A stretch of 33,212 nt of DNA from JAKSCF01 sp028279945 (GCA_028279945.1 JANQMT010000169.1:1-33212), one strand, 5' to 3'. Numbered from the stretch's first letter, positions 15,935-24,422 are shown. Numbers and translations: made by a program. The notes: a model not told the origin generated them from the sequence alone.

Positions 15935-15942
15935 AAGTTAAT

Positions 15943-15975
15943 AAGTGTAGGCTGCTTTAACGGTAGTCTGCACTT
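15943..15975 (+). repeat. Intercistronic hairpin after the binding-protein gene
   Basis: A 13-bp stem (aagtgtaggctgc with gtagtctgcactt, three G-U pairs) has a 7-nt loop. It begins 8 nt after the stop codon and is followed by ttaaaaatag, not a full T-run. Such hairpins often stabilise the message for a binding protein needed in excess over its membrane subunits, or terminate part of the transcripts. Confidence 0.6.
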
Positions 15976-16007
15976 TTAAAAATAGTTTTAGAAAGTGGGA
16001 AAGCAAA

Positions 16008-16481
16008 ATGTTAGTTTTGTTTGAATTTATCCTAAGTTTTTTAATTTTTTTATTTGCGTTATTATTTATGGTCCTATCCATATTAATAGGTTTGGATAGT
16101 AAATATGATCTAATTGTTGGTCCGGCAGTTTTTCCAATTGTGATATCAACCATTGTAATAATATTTTCTGGATTTTGGATACTTAAACAAATAATAAAAA
16201 ATAAAGGAAGAATGATAAAAGAATTAAAACAGATTAAAACAAACTTTATTAAAAATAAAAATTTTTTTATAAACTTTTTAATTATTGTTTTATCAAGTTT
16301 TTGTTACATTCTTATTTTAATGCCACTCATAGGTTTTACAATTTCTACAGCTTTGTTTTTATTTATTACTACATTATATTTTGGGAAAATGAAATTAGTC
16401 AAAAGCATAATACTATCGGTATTATTTAGCTATTCAATTAATTATTTCTTTCTACACATTCTAAATATTTACTTACCTTAA
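16008..16481 (+). CDS. TTT transporter small membrane subunit (TctB)
   Basis: The small integral membrane component of the tripartite tricarboxylate transporter, 157 aa, typical of TctB. About four to five hydrophobic segments are visible (roughly residues 3-28, 37-60, 86-126 as two helices, 132-155), with a lysine-rich cytoplasmic loop between about 62 and 85. The GPAVFPIVIS motif after the first helix and GFTISTALFLF in the second half are the usual conserved points of the family. The function is to pair with the large permease for solute uptake driven by an ion gradient. Identification rests mainly on hydropathy, those motifs and its position between the binding protein and TctA genes. Its base composition is very AT-rich, as expected for a Phe/Ile/Leu-rich protein. 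Confidence 0.87.
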   Translation: MLVLFEFILSFLIFLFALLFMVLSILIGLDSKYDLIVGPAVFPIVISTIVIIFSGFWILKQIIKNKGRMIKELKQIKTNFIKNKNFFINFLIIVLSSFCYILILMPLIGFTISTALFLFITTLYFGKMKLVKSIILSVLFSYSINYFFLHILNIYLP

Positions 16482-16511
16482 GTTCTAAACATCAAAAAAG
16501 GAGAAAGTATA

Positions 16512-18011
16512 ATGATGGAACAATCTATTTATATTTTATTATCAATTATTTCATTTAAATCAATAATATGGGTTGTTTTAGGTGTAACATTGGGAATAGT
16601 AGTGGGTGCCGTACCAGGGCTAACAGCTACAATGGCAGTAGCATTGCTGTTATCTGTTACTTATGGAATGGATACATCCGCTGCATTAGCAGTTTTAATT
16701 TCAGTATATTTAGGAGGAATATATGGAGGATCTCGTTCTGCAATCTTACTTAATGTACCAGGGACACCGTCATCAGCCGCAACAGCATTAGATGGCTTCC
16801 CTCTGGCTCAAAAAGGTGAAGCAACGGCTGCTTCCTTAGTGGCAACAATTGGTTCAGCAGTTGGAGGTTTAATAGGGGTTTTAATATTGGCTGTTGCTGC
16901 TCCGGTTATTTCAAAGGGTGCATTAAAGATAGCGGCGTGGGAATATTTTTGGATGGCTATTTTTGGCATTGCTATTTCAGCGAATTTATCAGGCAAAAGT
17001 GTGGTAAAAGGTTTGGTTGCGGGTATGTTAGGTTTACTCATAACAACTATAGGACTTGATCCGGTATATGGGGGATTACGGTTAACATTTGGATCACGGC
17101 AATTGGTTGGAGGTGTTAGTATGCTTCCTGCTATGATAGGTTTATTTGGATTTACGGAAGCTATTTGTGCAATTACAAGTAAAGAAACTACACAAAAAAT
17201 ATGTAATATAAATAATAAAGAATCTTTAATAAGGTCATTTGTCTATGCAAGCAAAAAGATAGTGAAATTACCTAAATTAACACTGATTTCAAGTGTTATT
17301 GGTACATTTATCGGTGCAGTTCCTGGTGTAGGTCCTGATATTGCTTCTTGGGTGGCATACGATACAGCCAAAAGAAAAAGTAGAAATAAAGAAGAATTTG
17401 GAAGAGGTTCTTACGAAGGGTTACTTGCTTCTGAAACTGCTAATAATGCTGCAACTTCAGGAGTGTTTATACCACTGCTTACACTAGGTATACCAGGATG
17501 CGCAGTATCTGCAGTCATACTGGGAGGGATGAGACTCCATGGATTACGCCCAGGACCAACCTTTTTTATTGATCAAAAGCAATTGATATTTTATATTATA
17601 GGTATTTTAGTTTTGACCAATATATTTATTATAATTATTGGTACAATGTGTACGAAAATTTTGTCACAAGTAATAAAAGTTCAGTATGGCATTATCATGC
17701 CGATCGTTATAGTTTTCTCGGTTATTGGATCTTATGCAATGTCCTATAGGAGCTTTGATATCATTATTATGTTTGTATTTGGATTAATTGGATTTTGTAT
17801 GAGAAAAGCTAATATGCCGGTTGCACCTATGGTTCTTGGTCTAATTCTCGGCGACATAGTTGAAACAAATTTTAGAAAAGCATTAATAGTAAACAATAGT
17901 TTCATGCCATTTTTTACGCGTCCTATTTCTTTATCAATAGTTATAATTATGCTTATTTTATTTGTATATCCAATAATAAAACAAAGATTTTTTCCTGCTA
18001 TTAAAAAATAA
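16512..18011 (+). CDS. TTT transporter large permease (TctA)
   Basis: The large membrane subunit of the tripartite tricarboxylate transporter, 499 aa, the usual length, with about ten to twelve membrane segments. The two family motifs are present: GIVVGAVPGLTATMAVALLL (about 24-43) and the inverted-repeat counterpart GAVPGVGPDIASWVAYD (about 263-280), followed by NAATSGVFIPLLTLGIPG. These glycine/proline loops form the transport pathway. AAAAAGGAG lies just upstream; a second ATG one codon later is equally possible. With the lipoprotein and the small subunit it makes a complete uptake system inside a catabolic operon, which implies the operon consumes an imported carboxylate rather than building one. 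Confidence 0.95.
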   Translation: MMEQSIYILLSIISFKSIIWVVLGVTLGIVVGAVPGLTATMAVALLLSVTYGMDTSAALAVLISVYLGGIYGGSRSAILLNVPGTPSSAATALDGFPLAQKGEATAASLVATIGSAVGGLIGVLILAVAAPVISKGALKIAAWEYFWMAIFGIAISANLSGKSVVKGLVAGMLGLLITTIGLDPVYGGLRLTFGSRQLVGGVSMLPAMIGLFGFTEAICAITSKETTQKICNINNKESLIRSFVYASKKIVKLPKLTLISSVIGTFIGAVPGVGPDIASWVAYDTAKRKSRNKEEFGRGSYEGLLASETANNAATSGVFIPLLTLGIPGCAVSAVILGGMRLHGLRPGPTFFIDQKQLIFYIIGILVLTNIFIIIIGTMCTKILSQVIKVQYGIIMPIVIVFSVIGSYAMSYRSFDIIIMFVFGLIGFCMRKANMPVAPMVLGLILGDIVETNFRKALIVNNSFMPFFTRPISLSIVIIMLILFVYPIIKQRFFPAIKK

Positions 18012-18041
18012 ACTTTCTAAGATAAGGATGTGAGAGATACC

Positions 18042-19718
18042 ATGATGAATAAGAAAGTAATGATTATTGGAGGCGTGGCTGGAGGTGCAAGCACAGCTGC
18101 AAGATTAAGAAGGTTAGATGAAAACATAGATATAATTCTGCTTGAAAGAGGAAATTATGTATCCTTTGCAAATTGTGGACTTCCTTATTATATTGGGGAT
18201 GTTATAGAGGATAGAGAAGCATTATTTGTACAAACGCCTGAAGAGATAAATAAAAGATTTAATATCGACATAAGAGTAAAAAATGAAGTAATTGGCATTG
18301 ATCGAGATCAAAAAGAAGTAGATGTCAGAAATTTAATTACAAATGAGACGTATAAAGAACCATATGATACTTTGGTATTAGCAACAGGCTCTTCACCAAT
18401 TAAACCGCCAATACCCGGTATTGATTCTCCAAATGTTTTTACACTTTGGAATGTACACGATACGGATAATATAAAAAATTTTATCATAAATAAACAACCT
18501 AAAAAAGCCGTAGTAATTGGTGGAGGGTTTATAGGTATTGAAACAGCTGAAAACTTACATGCACTGGGTATGAAAGTATCGGTAATAGAAATGCTCCATC
18601 AGGTAATGGCACCTTTAGATTTTGAAATGTCGGAAATCGTTCATCAAAATATTAGAGCGCAAGGTGTTAACTTACATTTAGGAGATGGTGTAAGTAAACT
18701 TGATCATAAAGATGGAGTAACAACCGTAATACTTCAAAGCGGTAAAAGGATTCATGCAGATATGGTGATTTTATCAATAGGTATTAGACCAAATAGCAAG
18801 CTTGCTCAAAATGCTGGTTTACAAATTAATGAAAGAGGGGGAATCGTAGTAGATGAATATTTAAGAACATCTTATGATAAAAATATTTATGCAATTGGAG
18901 ATGTGATTGAAGTAACAGAATTTATTAGTAAAAACAAAACGATGATTCCTTTGGCAGGGCCGGCAAATAAGCAAGGTAGAATATGTGCAAATAATATTTG
19001 TGGAGCTGAAGAAAAATATAAAGGGACTCAAGGGACATCAATCGTAAAAGTATTCGATTTATCGGTTGCAACAACAGGGATAAATGAAAAAATATTAAAA
19101 AGACTGGGAATGAAATATAAAAAAGATTATTTAACAGCATTAATATATACAAAGTCACATGCAGAGTATTATCCAGGCGCCAACCCAATGGCTATAAAAG
19201 TAATACTTAATCATTATGGCAATATATTAGGGGCTCAAATAATAGGGCAAGATGGCGTGGATAAACGTATTGATGTCATAGCTGCTTCTGTTAGACTTGG
19301 GGGTACGGTATATGATTTAAAAGAATTAGAACTTGCCTATGCTCCGCCCTATTCATCTGCAAAAGATCCTGTAAATATGATAGGATTTGTGGGAGAAAAC
19401 ATACTTAAAGGTTTAACCGATGTAGTACATTGGAAAAGTATAGAGCAGTTTAAAAGGGAGGGTTACTTGCTAGATGTTCGTGATATAGATGAATATTTAG
19501 ATGGGCATATAGAAGGGGCTGAGCATATTCCTTTAAATGATTTAAGAAGTAACTTAGACAATATTCCAAAAGATAAGAAAATAATAGTATATTGCAAAGG
19601 TGGATTAAGAGGTTATATTGCTGAACGTTACCTTAAGCAAAATGGATTTAATGATGTATCCAATATAAGCGGTGGATATGTGTTTCATAATTATAAATTA
19701 TTTTCTGATGATATATAA
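18042..19718 (+). CDS. CoA-disulfide/persulfide reductase with rhodanese domain
   Basis: A flavoprotein of the CoA-disulfide reductase family fused to a rhodanese domain, 558 aa. Residues 1-450 are the pyridine-nucleotide disulfide reductase part: FAD motif GGVAGGASTAARLRRL near the N-terminus, the single redox Cys45 (SFANCGLPYY), NAD motif VIGGGFIGIETAE and the second FAD contact YAIGDV. Residues about 455-558 are the rhodanese domain (LLDVRDIDEYLDGHIEGAEH) with active Cys518 (YCKGGLRG). Characterised relatives reduce CoA disulfide, CoA persulfide or polysulfide with NAD(P)H. Its role in this operon is unclear: it may keep CoA reduced or handle sulfur. The start is ATG 18042, as AAGGATGTGA lies 8 nt before it; GTG at 18030 overlaps that site. 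Confidence 0.88.
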   Translation: MMNKKVMIIGGVAGGASTAARLRRLDENIDIILLERGNYVSFANCGLPYYIGDVIEDREALFVQTPEEINKRFNIDIRVKNEVIGIDRDQKEVDVRNLITNETYKEPYDTLVLATGSSPIKPPIPGIDSPNVFTLWNVHDTDNIKNFIINKQPKKAVVIGGGFIGIETAENLHALGMKVSVIEMLHQVMAPLDFEMSEIVHQNIRAQGVNLHLGDGVSKLDHKDGVTTVILQSGKRIHADMVILSIGIRPNSKLAQNAGLQINERGGIVVDEYLRTSYDKNIYAIGDVIEVTEFISKNKTMIPLAGPANKQGRICANNICGAEEKYKGTQGTSIVKVFDLSVATTGINEKILKRLGMKYKKDYLTALIYTKSHAEYYPGANPMAIKVILNHYGNILGAQIIGQDGVDKRIDVIAASVRLGGTVYDLKELELAYAPPYSSAKDPVNMIGFVGENILKGLTDVVHWKSIEQFKREGYLLDVRDIDEYLDGHIEGAEHIPLNDLRSNLDNIPKDKKIIVYCKGGLRGYIAERYLKQNGFNDVSNISGGYVFHNYKLFSDDI

Positions 19719-19756
19719 AACAATATATAATTCAAAAATTATTAAGGAGTTGAAAA

Positions 19757-20575
19757 ATGGAAAATATTATAGAAAAGAATAGGGAATGGTTAAATGATAT
19801 TGAATATTTTATTAGACCTAACAGTCATGTGATTGGGATTAAAATAATTAAAAAAGGTGAAATAATTCCTGATATAAAAAGAATAGAATATCCTCTAACA
19901 ATTTGTCAATTTACGACTCTTTGTAGAACTGCAAAAAGAACAGAAGAACCTTTTATTGTAAAAAAAGATGATATTTGTTGTTCGTTTGCACATACTGTAA
20001 TGGGATTTGACAAATCAGAAGATATAACCAGTGGTGAAAGAGATGTTGGTATACATTTTGAAACATATGATGGATTTAAAAAGGCATATGATGATTTACC
20101 TAAGTTAGAAGAAAACACTATAGAATGTATCATTGGAGGACCCTTATATAGTTTTAATTACAAACCGGATATTATACTCTTTTCAATTACACCGGGACAA
20201 ACAAATAGATTTACTGATGGATATGTATGGAGCCAAGGCGGATACTTAGAAATAAAGTTTAGTGGTATGTGTGGCATTTGCTCTAATACAATTATTAAAG
20301 CATATAATGAAAAATCAGCTATTTTAGGATTCCCGTGTTTTGGTGGAAGGAGAGCAGGTATTTATCAAGATAATGAATTAGCAGCCGCTATTCATGTTGA
20401 CTTCCTTGATACCTGGTTAGAAGGTCTGGAAAAAACTGAAGCAACCGGACACACTTTTCCAAATACATTTGATTTAAATAAAAATACGGAAGGATTACCT
20501 CACTATAAAATTATTAACTGGCCGGATGAAATAGTACCGGCTATGTCTACAGCAGTCGGTAATAAAGAAGAATAA
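19757..20575 (+). CDS. DUF169 family protein
   Basis: A 272-aa soluble protein resembling the DUF169 (COG2043) family, which has no settled function. It has clustered cysteines: Cys50 and Cys56 (LTICQFTTLCRTAKR), Cys74-Cys75 (DDICCSFAH), and later MCGIC and FPCFGGRRAG; these could bind a metal or iron-sulfur cluster. No signal peptide or membrane segment is seen. AAGGAG lies 7 nt before the ATG. It is the last gene of the island, 38 nt after the persulfide reductase gene and just before a terminator, so it belongs to the same transcript. Its place suggests a redox or cofactor-related accessory role, but this is inference only. The family call rests on the cysteine pattern and general sequence resemblance. 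Confidence 0.7.
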   Translation: MENIIEKNREWLNDIEYFIRPNSHVIGIKIIKKGEIIPDIKRIEYPLTICQFTTLCRTAKRTEEPFIVKKDDICCSFAHTVMGFDKSEDITSGERDVGIHFETYDGFKKAYDDLPKLEENTIECIIGGPLYSFNYKPDIILFSITPGQTNRFTDGYVWSQGGYLEIKFSGMCGICSNTIIKAYNEKSAILGFPCFGGRRAGIYQDNELAAAIHVDFLDTWLEGLEKTEATGHTFPNTFDLNKNTEGLPHYKIINWPDEIVPAMSTAVGNKEE

Positions 20576-20587
20576 GAAAAAAATATC

Positions 20588-20630
20588 ATTGCCTTCATCT
20601 ATTCTAGATGGGGGCAATTTGTTGTGCTTC
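20588..20630 (+). terminator. Terminator at the end of the catabolic operon
   Basis: A 14-bp stem (attgccttcatcta with tagatgggggcaat, two G-U pairs) with a 3-nt loop is followed by a T-rich but broken run. It marks the right end of the island before zapA. Confidence 0.75.
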
Positions 20631-20657
20631 TTTCTAAATTTTTATTTTATTTTTATT

Positions 20658-20687
20658 TTGTATCGTTTATAATTAATACTGTATAAG
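20658..20687 (+). promoter_or_regulatory. Candidate promoter of zapA
   Basis: TTGTAT (20658-20663) and TATAAG (20682-20687) are spaced by 18 nt. An overlapping TATAAT (20668-20673) lacks a good -35 partner. One of these probably starts zapA transcription after the island terminator. Confidence 0.5.
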
Positions 20688-20710
20688 GAATACTTTGATA
20701 TGGAGAGATT

Positions 20711-21331
20711 ATGATGGAAGAAAAAAATAAGGTCAGTGTTAGAATATATGGTCAAGAATATAAAATAAGCGGCAATGCGCCAAAAGAATATATATTACAA
20801 TTAGCAAGCTATGTGGATTCAAAAATTATTGAAATTGCAAATAATATGAAGCAATATACAACTCCTATGGTAACGGTACTTGCTGCGGTAAACATCGCAG
20901 ATGAATTTTTTAAAGCCAGACGGGAGGCTAAAGATGCTGTTTCTAAGACGGAGCGATATGCTTTAGAAGTTAAACATAAAGACAGATACCTCAATGAACT
21001 TAAAGCAAGCTACTTACAGTTTAAACAGGAAGCAGAAAAAGAACTGCAGCAGATGCAAGAAATAAAGCAGGAATTATCTGAAAAAAGTAAGGGCTTTGAG
21101 TCTTTAAATACGGATTTAGATTCATTTAAAAAAGAAAATACTGCTTTGAAAAATGAATTAGAAGCATTAAAGCAATCCATGGAACAGCTAAAGGCAGATA
21201 TGACTCAAAAAGACGAAGAAGTAGAAAAATTAAAAAAAGAAAACCAAGAGTTAGAGAATATTTATTTTGATACTGAAATGATGAATGTCCAATTAAAAAA
21301 AGAATTGGAAGACTTAACAAAAACAGCATGA
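20711..21331 (+). CDS. zapA: Cell division protein ZapA with long coiled coil
   Basis: ZapA binds and bundles FtsZ at the division ring. The N-terminal 95 residues form the ZapA domain (KVSVRIYGQEYKISGNAPKEY and ALEVKH region, with VLAAVNIADEFFKAR as the dimer helix). The rest, to residue 206, is a glutamate/lysine-rich coiled coil with heptad character. The protein is about twice the length of the short B. subtilis form, a size also seen in clostridia. GGAGAG lies upstream; ATG 20711 or 20714 are both possible. In many Firmicutes zapA lies close to pheT and mutS2. Here mutS2 follows, but a 16-kb island separates it from pheT. Confidence 0.9.
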   Translation: MMEEKNKVSVRIYGQEYKISGNAPKEYILQLASYVDSKIIEIANNMKQYTTPMVTVLAAVNIADEFFKARREAKDAVSKTERYALEVKHKDRYLNELKASYLQFKQEAEKELQQMQEIKQELSEKSKGFESLNTDLDSFKKENTALKNELEALKQSMEQLKADMTQKDEEVEKLKKENQELENIYFDTEMMNVQLKKELEDLTKTA

Positions 21332-21363
21332 TTTGTTTAAATCACATATAAAATTGGAAAAGT

Positions 21364-21387
21364 AGTAGTATTAATACTACTTTTTTT
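21364..21387 (+). terminator. Terminator after zapA
   Basis: The 18-bp perfect palindrome agtagtattaatactact (21364-21381) is followed directly by a run of seven T. Read as RNA it gives a 7- to 8-bp stem with a small loop, a plausible Rho-independent terminator. Confidence 0.7.
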
Positions 21388-21429
21388 ATAGAAGATAGAA
21401 GATAGAAGATAGAATCCAACTATCCAACT
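21388..21429. repeat. Short tandem repeats upstream of mutS2
   Basis: GAAGATA is repeated three times without change (21391-21411), with a partial fourth copy, and is followed by ATCCAACT twice in tandem (21414-21429). They lie between the zapA terminator and the mutS2 ribosome site. Such short units can change in number by slippage and may alter mutS2 expression; that is inference. Confidence 0.7.
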
Positions 21430-21453
21430 ACCTGCTAATTATACGGAGGATAT

Positions 21454-23823
21454 ATGAACGAAAAAACCTTACGAGTACTCGAATATCATAAAATAAAAGA
21501 AATGCTTATGAGCGAAGCAAAATCTGAGATGACCAAAAAGAAGTTATCGGAAATGATGCCTGAATTTGATCAAGTGCAAGTTCAGCAGCTTCTGTTAGAA
21601 ACTTCCGAAGCAGCAGCAATCATTATACAAAAAGGCAGTATTCCGCTTAGCCAATTAAAGGATATTTCGGAGCCGGTCCATAGATCTGAAAAAGGGGGCG
21701 CGTTGCTCCCAAAACAGCTATTAGAAATATTACATAACTTACGAGTCGTTAAAAATATAAAGAATTTTTTCAGAGACGACACTTTAGAGGAACAAAAGGG
21801 AATCATCACATCTTTGGTTCAAATGTTGGTCACCCATAGAAACCTGGAAGATGATATTGATCGATGCATTTTATCAGAAGAAGAAATATCGGATAATGCC
21901 AGTGCTGAGTTGAGAAATATTAGACGAAGTATCAATAAACTGAATGACGGATTAAGAAGTAAATTAAACACTATAATAACGTCTTCGTCCAATAGAACGA
22001 TGCTCCAAGATGCCATCGTAACAGTACGCCAAGGCAGATATGTCATACCGGTTAAACAAGAATACAGAAGCAAATTTCAAGGCATTGTTCATGATCAATC
22101 GTCCACCGGTGCAACTCTTTTTATTGAGCCCATGTCCATTGTAAATATGAACAATGACTTAAAAGCATTGTACTTAAAAGAAGAAGCTGAAATCGAAAGG
22201 ATTCTGGCAGAGTTATCCGCTCATGTAGCTGAGAATGCTGCTGAAATTATTTCAAATCAAGATATTTTAATTAAACTGGATTATATTTTTGCTAAAGGCA
22301 AATTATCTGTGAAGATGAATGGGATCGAACCTAAAATTAACGAGAAAAGGTATGTGCGGATTAAAAAAGGCAGGCATCCGTTATTAGATCCCAAAACTGT
22401 AGTGCCCATTGATATTCACTTGGGTGATGGTTTTGACACTTTGATGATTACCGGTCCCAATACAGGAGGCAAAACCGTTACCCTTAAAACCGTAGGCTTG
22501 TTTATTCTTATGACGCAATCGGGCTTACACTTACCCGCCGAATATGGAACAGAAATGTCTATCTTTGAAAAAGTGTTTGCTGATATCGGTGATGAGCAAA
22601 GTATTGAGCAAAGCTTAAGTACTTTTTCCTCACACATGACAAATATCGTAGAAATTATAGAGAATGTTAACCATAAATCTGCTGTTTTTGTAGATGAGTT
22701 AGGAGCCGGTACAGATCCAACAGAAGGCGCAGCACTGGCCATCGCTATTTTGGATTACTTATATAATAAAGGGGCAAAAACCATTGCCACTACCCACTAT
22801 ACAGAACTAAAAAAATATGCAGTAGCAACCGATGGTGTTGAAAATGCATCTGTAGAATTTGACGTTGAAACCCTAAGCCCTACTTATAAGCTTTCTATTG
22901 GAACACCGGGAAAATCCAATGCTTTTGAAATATCTCAAAAGCTGGGACTGAATGATTTTATCATTCAGGATGCCAGAAAACTTTTAGGCAATGAAGACAT
23001 TGCATTTGAAGATATTATTACTTCCATCGAAAAAGATAGAAAAGAAGCGGAAGAAGAAAGAGATGAAGCCGTTAGGCTTAAAATAGAAATCAAGCATTTA
23101 AAAAATGAGCTGGATGAAAAGAAGTTAAAATTAAGCCAACAAAGGGAGAAAATCATTAAAGAGGCAAAAGACGAGGCAAGAAAGATATTAAAGGATACCA
23201 AAGCCTACGCCGATGAAGCCCATAAAAAATTGACCCAATTAGAAAGAGTAAAGGATCATAAAACAAGAAATAAAGATTATGAAAATCTAAGAAAAGACGT
23301 TAGAGGGAGATTATCCAATGTATCAGAAAACTTAAATGAAGTGCCAATAGACACTTCTAAAGCACCTAAGAATTTAAAAATCGGAGATTCCGTTAAAATA
23401 CTCACCCTTGATCAAAAAGGAAATGTCACCACTTTACCGGATAAAAATGGTGACCTAACGGTACAAGTAGGTGTCATGAAAATCAATGTTAATATCAAAC
23501 AGCTGCGTAAGATTAAAGAGGCCTCTGCATCGGATAACCTGAGTTCAGTTGGCAATATTTATAGGAATAAATCTGCTTATGTTACCCCGCAGGTAGATGT
23601 AAGAGGACAGCTGTTAGAAGAAGCTATCATGAATGTTGATAAATATTTAGATGATGCCTACATTGCAGGATTGAAGCAAGCCACCATTGTTCATGGTAAA
23701 GGCGAAGGCATTCTAAGAGACGGCATCCAGAAAATATTGAAAACACATAAACATGTAGATTCATATAGAAGAGGCAGCTACAACGAAGGCGGCGACGGTG
23801 CTACGATTGTTTTGCTAAAGTAA
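21454..23823 (+). CDS. mutS2: Endonuclease MutS2
   Basis: MutS2 is a MutS-family ATPase with a nuclease domain, linked to control of recombination and, in B. subtilis, to rescue of collided ribosomes. At 789 aa it has full length. A core and clamp region (1-300) is followed by the ATPase with Walker A GPNTGGKTVTLK (about residue 333), the Walker B region VDELGAGTDPTEG and the conserved ATTHY. A long coiled coil (about 520-630) follows, then a KOW-like linker and the C-terminal Smr nuclease domain (about 710-789) with VDVRGQ and HGKGEGILR. The Smr catalytic motif is VDVRG rather than LDLRG, a common variant. ACGGAGG sets the ATG. No mismatch-recognition MutS N-terminal domain is present, as usual for MutS2. 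Confidence 0.96.
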   Translation: MNEKTLRVLEYHKIKEMLMSEAKSEMTKKKLSEMMPEFDQVQVQQLLLETSEAAAIIIQKGSIPLSQLKDISEPVHRSEKGGALLPKQLLEILHNLRVVKNIKNFFRDDTLEEQKGIITSLVQMLVTHRNLEDDIDRCILSEEEISDNASAELRNIRRSINKLNDGLRSKLNTIITSSSNRTMLQDAIVTVRQGRYVIPVKQEYRSKFQGIVHDQSSTGATLFIEPMSIVNMNNDLKALYLKEEAEIERILAELSAHVAENAAEIISNQDILIKLDYIFAKGKLSVKMNGIEPKINEKRYVRIKKGRHPLLDPKTVVPIDIHLGDGFDTLMITGPNTGGKTVTLKTVGLFILMTQSGLHLPAEYGTEMSIFEKVFADIGDEQSIEQSLSTFSSHMTNIVEIIENVNHKSAVFVDELGAGTDPTEGAALAIAILDYLYNKGAKTIATTHYTELKKYAVATDGVENASVEFDVETLSPTYKLSIGTPGKSNAFEISQKLGLNDFIIQDARKLLGNEDIAFEDIITSIEKDRKEAEEERDEAVRLKIEIKHLKNELDEKKLKLSQQREKIIKEAKDEARKILKDTKAYADEAHKKLTQLERVKDHKTRNKDYENLRKDVRGRLSNVSENLNEVPIDTSKAPKNLKIGDSVKILTLDQKGNVTTLPDKNGDLTVQVGVMKINVNIKQLRKIKEASASDNLSSVGNIYRNKSAYVTPQVDVRGQLLEEAIMNVDKYLDDAYIAGLKQATIVHGKGEGILRDGIQKILKTHKHVDSYRRGSYNEGGDGATIVLLK

Positions 23824-23869
23824 ACAGGGCTCCCCGCGGTCATCCAAAGCTACAAAGGAGGACCCCAAT

Positions 23870-24319
23870 ATGTACATGATCAGTGCCTGCTTAGCAGGCG
23901 TACATTGCCGTTATGATCATAGCGACAATGGTATAGATAAAATAAAAGATTTGATAAAAAACCAACCCTCTATCATTGTATGTCCCGAACAAATAGGAGG
24001 CTTAACAACGCCGAGACCTGCTGCAGAAATTTCCGGAGGCGATGGCAATGATGTACTGGAAGGCAAAGCTAGAATCATCAACAAAGCAGGAGAAGACGTA
24101 ACGGATGAATTTGTAAAAGGTGCTCTGGAAGCTCTTGAAATAGCTGAAGAGTACGGTGTAACAAAAGCAATACTAAAAAGCAGAAGCCCTTCCTGTGGGT
24201 GCGGCCACATCTATGATGGCACCTTTTCGGGAAAAAAGATAGATGGAGACGGTGTGTTGGCAGCATTATTGAAGAAAAGTGGAATAGATGTTGTAACAGA
24301 GGATGAACTGGAAAAATAA
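23870..24319 (+). CDS. DUF523 family protein
   Basis: A 149-aa protein of the DUF523 (COG1683) family, widespread in bacteria but of unknown function. The family features are visible: the opening ISACLAGVHCRYD, then CPEQIGGLTTPRPAAEI around residue 40, and LKSRSPSCGCGHIYDG near residue 107. The conserved cysteines suggest metal or iron-sulfur binding. AAAGGAGG lies 9 nt before the ATG. It sits 46 nt after mutS2 with no terminator between, so the two may share a transcript. No signal peptide or membrane segment is seen. Confidence 0.88.
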   Translation: MYMISACLAGVHCRYDHSDNGIDKIKDLIKNQPSIIVCPEQIGGLTTPRPAAEISGGDGNDVLEGKARIINKAGEDVTDEFVKGALEALEIAEEYGVTKAILKSRSPSCGCGHIYDGTFSGKKIDGDGVLAALLKKSGIDVVTEDELEK

Positions 24320-24336
24320 TTATTAATGAATCTTAG

Positions 24337-24365
24337 TTGACATATCAAGTGCAATACAGGATAAT
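24337..24365 (+). promoter_or_regulatory. Strong promoter of argS
   Basis: TTGACA (24337-24342), a perfect -35 box, is followed after exactly 17 nt by GATAAT (24360-24365). Transcription would start near 24372, 70 nt before the argS start codon. Confidence 0.8.
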
Positions 24366-24382
24366 GAAAAAATAATGGATTA

Positions 24383-24422
24383 AACCCAGATTTTTGCAGC
24401 TTATGGTGAGATAATCTGGGTT
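24383..24422 (+). promoter_or_regulatory. Leader inverted repeat before argS
   Basis: aacccagatt (24383-24392) and aatctgggtt (24413-24422) form a perfect 10-bp stem with a 20-nt loop in the argS leader. There is no T-run, and no T-box sequence. The 3' arm ends 7 nt before GGAGGA, so the hairpin could affect access to the ribosome site. Confidence 0.55.

Noticed and set aside
15753..15941. Short plus-strand open frame overlapping the end of the binding-protein gene
   Set aside because: It runs out of frame inside a well-supported gene and has no protein features of its own.
4160..20662. Flanking direct repeats (ttttatttttgta near 4160 and a similar string near 20650) as attachment sites
   Set aside because: They are low-complexity T-rich strings that are not identical, and no integrase is present.
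24383..24422. Terminator between the DUF523 gene and argS
   Set aside because: There is no T-run after the stem and the argS promoter lies upstream of it, so it is inside the argS leader.
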